From NCBI RefSeq assembly GCF_033304615.1, contig NZ_CP129118.1:2290001-2354000 (forward strand): a stretch of DNA of 64,000 nucleotides. Reading direction: 5' to 3'. Shown here one piece after another: positions 61,164 to 64,000 of the stretch. Below the pieces are notes generated by a model. The model did no database searches. It saw only the letters and a list, made by a program, of their open reading frames with translations, and was not told where the DNA came from. A program made the position numbers and the translations under genes. This stretch comes from Sporosarcina oncorhynchi (GTDB taxonomy: Bacteria; Bacillota; Bacilli; Bacillales_A; Planococcaceae). Every line of letters begins with the position of its first letter. Position 1 is the stretch's first letter.

Positions 61164-64000
61164 TCAATACCTAATTCCTGTTTTATCATCTAGAGTGTTG
61201 TATTCGAGATTTTCATCTACTGTCTCTATTTCAAATCCACCTTCTAGTAAGAATTTGCGTAAAAACTCATCAATACGTATATTGACCTGATATGGCTTTA
61301 TTGACTTTCCACTAATTTTTTCAAAATAAGACCTAGCTCTCTCTTTAACAACAGTTTTTTTCAAGTTATCAAACCGATTATATTCATTGATATTGGACTC
61401 TGTGATTTTAAGGCTCATCATTTTCCGCAATTCTGCTTCATTAAGACCTAGTAATTCAGCAAATTTATGAATCTGATCGTTTTCTGCTTTTGCACGATAC
61501 TCAATAATATAATCCTTAAGTGTCTTACCAGTTTCTACGACAATGTTTCCACTTTGAACATCATACATGAAAATATTCGCATACTTTTGCTCTTCTTGCG
61601 TCAATGTTGAAAATGTTGTGTGAAGATCATTTAACGCATCTTCAATAGCTTGTTTTGTAACTCCTGTTTGATTAATCAAGCGAAGATATTTTTGAAAACG
61701 TGAATTCATGTAATTAGTATCAATTACACCCGTATCAATTTCTGTAAGATATCCTTCCACTTCAAATGGAACTTCGCTTTCTCCACCGCTGCCACCGCCG
61801 CTAAATAGCTCCTTGTAGCGTAAAGCTAATATCAGATAATCTGTTTCATCAAACTTCATTACAACTGATGTTTTTGGTTTTCCTTGTCCATGAGAGAAAT
61901 CATAGTCCCTTCTCTCCCATTTGAAGCCTTGAATTCGCGAGGCTTCCAAGTATTCATTGAAGCCTTTAAACAAGGAAGCGAATTTTCCTCTCGCTGTAAA
62001 ATCTTCGGGTAATTTCTCAAAGTTTTCAACCCCCGCTGTTTCGAAAACATTTTTTATTTCTTCGAAGATGGTATTCAACTTCCTAAGATTACCTTCAAGC
62101 TTCTGAACAAATAACTCAACAGGCTTATCACCGGAATATATCTTAACTGCTTCATTTATATTGCGCTCCATCGTATTTGGGTATCTATAATAACGAATTG
62201 TACCAAACGGCTTCTCTGGGCCAAACAAACGATTTGTACGTGAAAATGCCTGAATAATATTGTCATACTTCATCAATTTATCCATGTATAAAGTATTAAT
62301 CCATTTCGAATCAAAACCTGTCAACATCTGATCGACAACAATTAAAATATCAATTTGTTGATTTGGCTCGCGTTCAATCATGACGTATGGCTTCTTATGT
62401 GAGAGTCTAGAGGCAATATCTTTCTTTAATTTGGCGTGCGTAGCGATAGAAAAATCTTGACCGTATCGTTCATTATAGTCTTCAATAATTTCAACCAAAC
62501 CGTCTTCCTTAAATTCGACATCACCCATGTTATCGATATTGGGGTCAAATAGCGCGGTTACTTTCAAGCCAATTTCATTCTTATTTAATAGTCTATAGTA
62601 CATGATAGCTTCAGGAATGCTACTTGTCGCAAATATAGCATGAAATTTGCTCGCGTGACTCAATGTCATCCAGTTATCTAAGATGTCCCGTACAACTGTT
62701 TTACGGTGAACCTCAAGTTCATATTGTGACTTTGGTACATAATCTTCAATACCTTTGTGATAGTTTTCTAACGAATCCTTATACCCAGCCATTGGAACTT
62801 GAGTAGAATTAAGAAACTTATAATAAATTTTAGATTTTCGCTGATCTTTTATTGCTTCTTCTTCAGATTTTGCTTTTGCCTGATGGAGTGCTACCTCTTT
62901 CCGCAGGTCACGATCCCTATAAGTCAAAACTTTATATGGGTCAAAACCAAGTACATTCTCGTCCCGAATCCCATCAGCGATACTGTAGCGGTGCAATTCG
63001 TCTCCAAATACTGTTGCAGTCGTATTCATCTTCCTTTGATTTTCTTTATGAATTGGAGTTCCAGTGAACCCAAAGAAAATAGCAGATGGAAACATCTCTT
63101 TAATAGTAATTAACATGTCTCCAAAAGTTGAACGATGCGCTTCATCTATGATGAAAACAATACGTTTTGACCTCATTACTTCAAGGTCTTTTGAATTTAA
63201 TCCGCCTTCATCATCTTTAATACGTGACATCTTTTGAATGGAAGTCACAATCAACGTATCTGCGGGGCTCGAACTCTTTAGCTTGGTAATGAGTACGTTG
63301 GTGTTTTCCGTGGCTTGTACTTCTTCGTTCACTTCAGCGAAACCACGATAAACATCAAGAGATTGCGTACCAAGTTCTATTCTATCCATTAGGAACAGAA
63401 CCTTATCCGCATCTTTTGAGTTGGCAATTAACTGTGCAGATTTGAAACTTGTCATGGTTTTACCTGATCCAGTAGTATGCCAAATATAGCCCCCAAGCAT
63501 GCTCTTGCCATCCCATTTTGTCTTTGCAACCTTATTGGAAATCGCATTCGCAGCGTAATACTGATAGCTACGCATAACTTTCAACACTCCGTCACCACTA
63601 TCTGGAACGGTGTAAAATCCTATTAATTGGTGCGCCATTGGAATAGATAATAGTGAACCTGCAATATCTTTCCAATTATTCAGAGGTTCATTATTGAAAT
63701 CTGCCCAATGAAAATAGAAATCAGAATTAAATTTCCCGTCAGGCCCTGGATTAGCAAAGTAAACAGTTTCCTCTGGTTCCATCGCTACAAATACTTGAAC
63801 TAAAGAGAATAACCCGGTATAAATTCCTTCGTTCGCGTATTTCTCAATTTGATTATATGCTTGACTTACAGAAACACCGGAACGCTTCATCTCAATATGA
63901 ATGACAGGCATGCCGTTAATCAGCAACATTAAATCTCCACGACGATCGTTTAATATTTTTGATTTCGTTGGAAAATATGGCTGTTGTGCAATTTGGTAGC
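61164..64000 (-). CDS. hsdR: Type I restriction enzyme, R subunit (HsdR), 5' end outside window
   Basis: Motor and nuclease subunit of a type I restriction-modification system; about 945 codons are visible and the frame runs on past the right edge (QPYFPTKSKILNDRRGDLML). Nuclease motif: the E-x-K in PVIHIEMKRSG. Helicase motifs: WHTTGSGKTMTSF (Walker A), FIIDEAHRSTFGDM (DEAH), FFGFTGTPIHKEN, VDQMLTGFDSKWINTLYMDK and QAFSRTNR (motif VI). The C-terminal part (from about 700 visible) binds the HsdM/S core. HsdM and HsdS should lie to the right. It is the first gene inside the putative island. Intact as far as seen. Confidence 0.95.
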   Translation of the reverse strand, partial: YQIAQQPYFPTKSKILNDRRGDLMLLINGMPVIHIEMKRSGVSVSQAYNQIEKYANEGIYTGLFSLVQVFVAMEPEETVYFANPGPDGKFNSDFYFHWADFNNEPLNNWKDIAGSLLSIPMAHQLIGFYTVPDSGDGVLKVMRSYQYYAANAISNKVAKTKWDGKSMLGGYIWHTTGSGKTMTSFKSAQLIANSKDADKVLFLMDRIELGTQSLDVYRGFAEVNEEVQATENTNVLITKLKSSSPADTLIVTSIQKMSRIKDDEGGLNSKDLEVMRSKRIVFIIDEAHRSTFGDMLITIKEMFPSAIFFGFTGTPIHKENQRKMNTTATVFGDELHRYSIADGIRDENVLGFDPYKVLTYRDRDLRKEVALHQAKAKSEEEAIKDQRKSKIYYKFLNSTQVPMAGYKDSLENYHKGIEDYVPKSQYELEVHRKTVVRDILDNWMTLSHASKFHAIFATSSIPEAIMYYRLLNKNEIGLKVTALFDPNIDNMGDVEFKEDGLVEIIEDYNERYGQDFSIATHAKLKKDIASRLSHKKPYVMIEREPNQQIDILIVVDQMLTGFDSKWINTLYMDKLMKYDNIIQAFSRTNRLFGPEKPFGTIRYYRYPNTMERNINEAVKIYSGDKPVELFVQKLEGNLRKLNTIFEEIKNVFETAGVENFEKLPEDFTARGKFASLFKGFNEYLEASRIQGFKWERRDYDFSHGQGKPKTSVVMKFDETDYLILALRYKELFSGGGSGGESEVPFEVEGYLTEIDTGVIDTNYMNSRFQKYLRLINQTGVTKQAIEDALNDLHTTFSTLTQEEQKYANIFMYDVQSGNIVVETGKTLKDYIIEYRAKAENDQIHKFAELLGLNEAELRKMMSLKITESNINEYNRFDNLKKTVVKERARSYFEKISGKSIKPYQVNIRIDEFLRKFLLEGGFEIETVDENLEYNTLDDKTGIRY

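Overview
The window looks like the chromosome of a low-GC, endospore-forming Firmicute of the Bacillales, most likely Planococcaceae (Sporosarcina-like). The reasons are strong AGGAGG-type Shine-Dalgarno sites with many TTG and GTG starts, CotW and CotX spore-coat genes, a Bacillus-type guanine riboswitch ahead of xpt-pbuX, ResA, a YqhV-like protein and a prolyl hydroxylase close to the B. anthracis enzyme. The genus is inferred, not proven.

Layout. (1) 0.1-12.0 kb, minus strand: a Wzy-type capsule or exopolysaccharide operon. In transcription order it holds a priming sugar-phosphate transferase, an NAD-sugar epimerase, CapA/CapB/CapC control proteins, a family 4 glycosyltransferase, CapE-CapF-CapG for UDP-N-acetyl-L-fucosamine, another glycosyltransferase, an EpsG-like polymerase and a GT2 enzyme. 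A hairpin terminator then closes it with no flippase gene. (2) 12-31 kb: ZIP transporter, small membrane proteins, a TetR/RND efflux pair on overlapping divergent promoters, VOC proteins, a purine permease with a decayed second copy, a Dus enzyme, a BCCT transporter, cotW-cotX, and an amidohydrolase facing an Rgg-like regulator. (3) 30-34 kb: tiny coupled genes next to a decayed repeat-rich stretch, prolyl 4-hydroxylase, and a class A PBP with a long Lys/Glu tail. (4) 34-45 kb: a copper and thiol-redox island with YdhK, Csp-like protein, multicopper oxidase, CopB, CcdA, a DsbD/UreH-like membrane protein, an F510_1955-type lipoprotein, a two-component system and ResA. (5) 45-54 kb: riboswitch-xpt-pbuX, small genes, CopC-CopD, and a CmtR-like sensor controlling a CadA ATPase with an unusual Cys-pair leader. 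(6) 54-61 kb: a gene-poor mosaic with dispersed ~80 bp repeats, gene remnants, a TumE/TumA-like toxin-antitoxin pair between two diverged ~150 bp direct repeats, a polysaccharide deacetylase, and a holin-like type I toxin with a candidate antisense RNA. (7) 60.9-64 kb: the 3' end of a tmRNA or tRNA gene that looks like an attachment site, then a type I restriction HsdR subunit running off the right edge, probably part of an integrated island.

The genes form three functional groups: surface polysaccharide synthesis, metal and redox homeostasis (two metal-responsive clusters about 10 kb apart), and mobile or addiction modules at the right end. The most unusual items are the flanked TumE/TumA module, the dispersed GGTGCC-ended repeat family, the tmRNA-type island junction with HsdR, the CC-repeat leader of CadA and the twin operators of its regulator. 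Families were recognised by eye; no database search was run.
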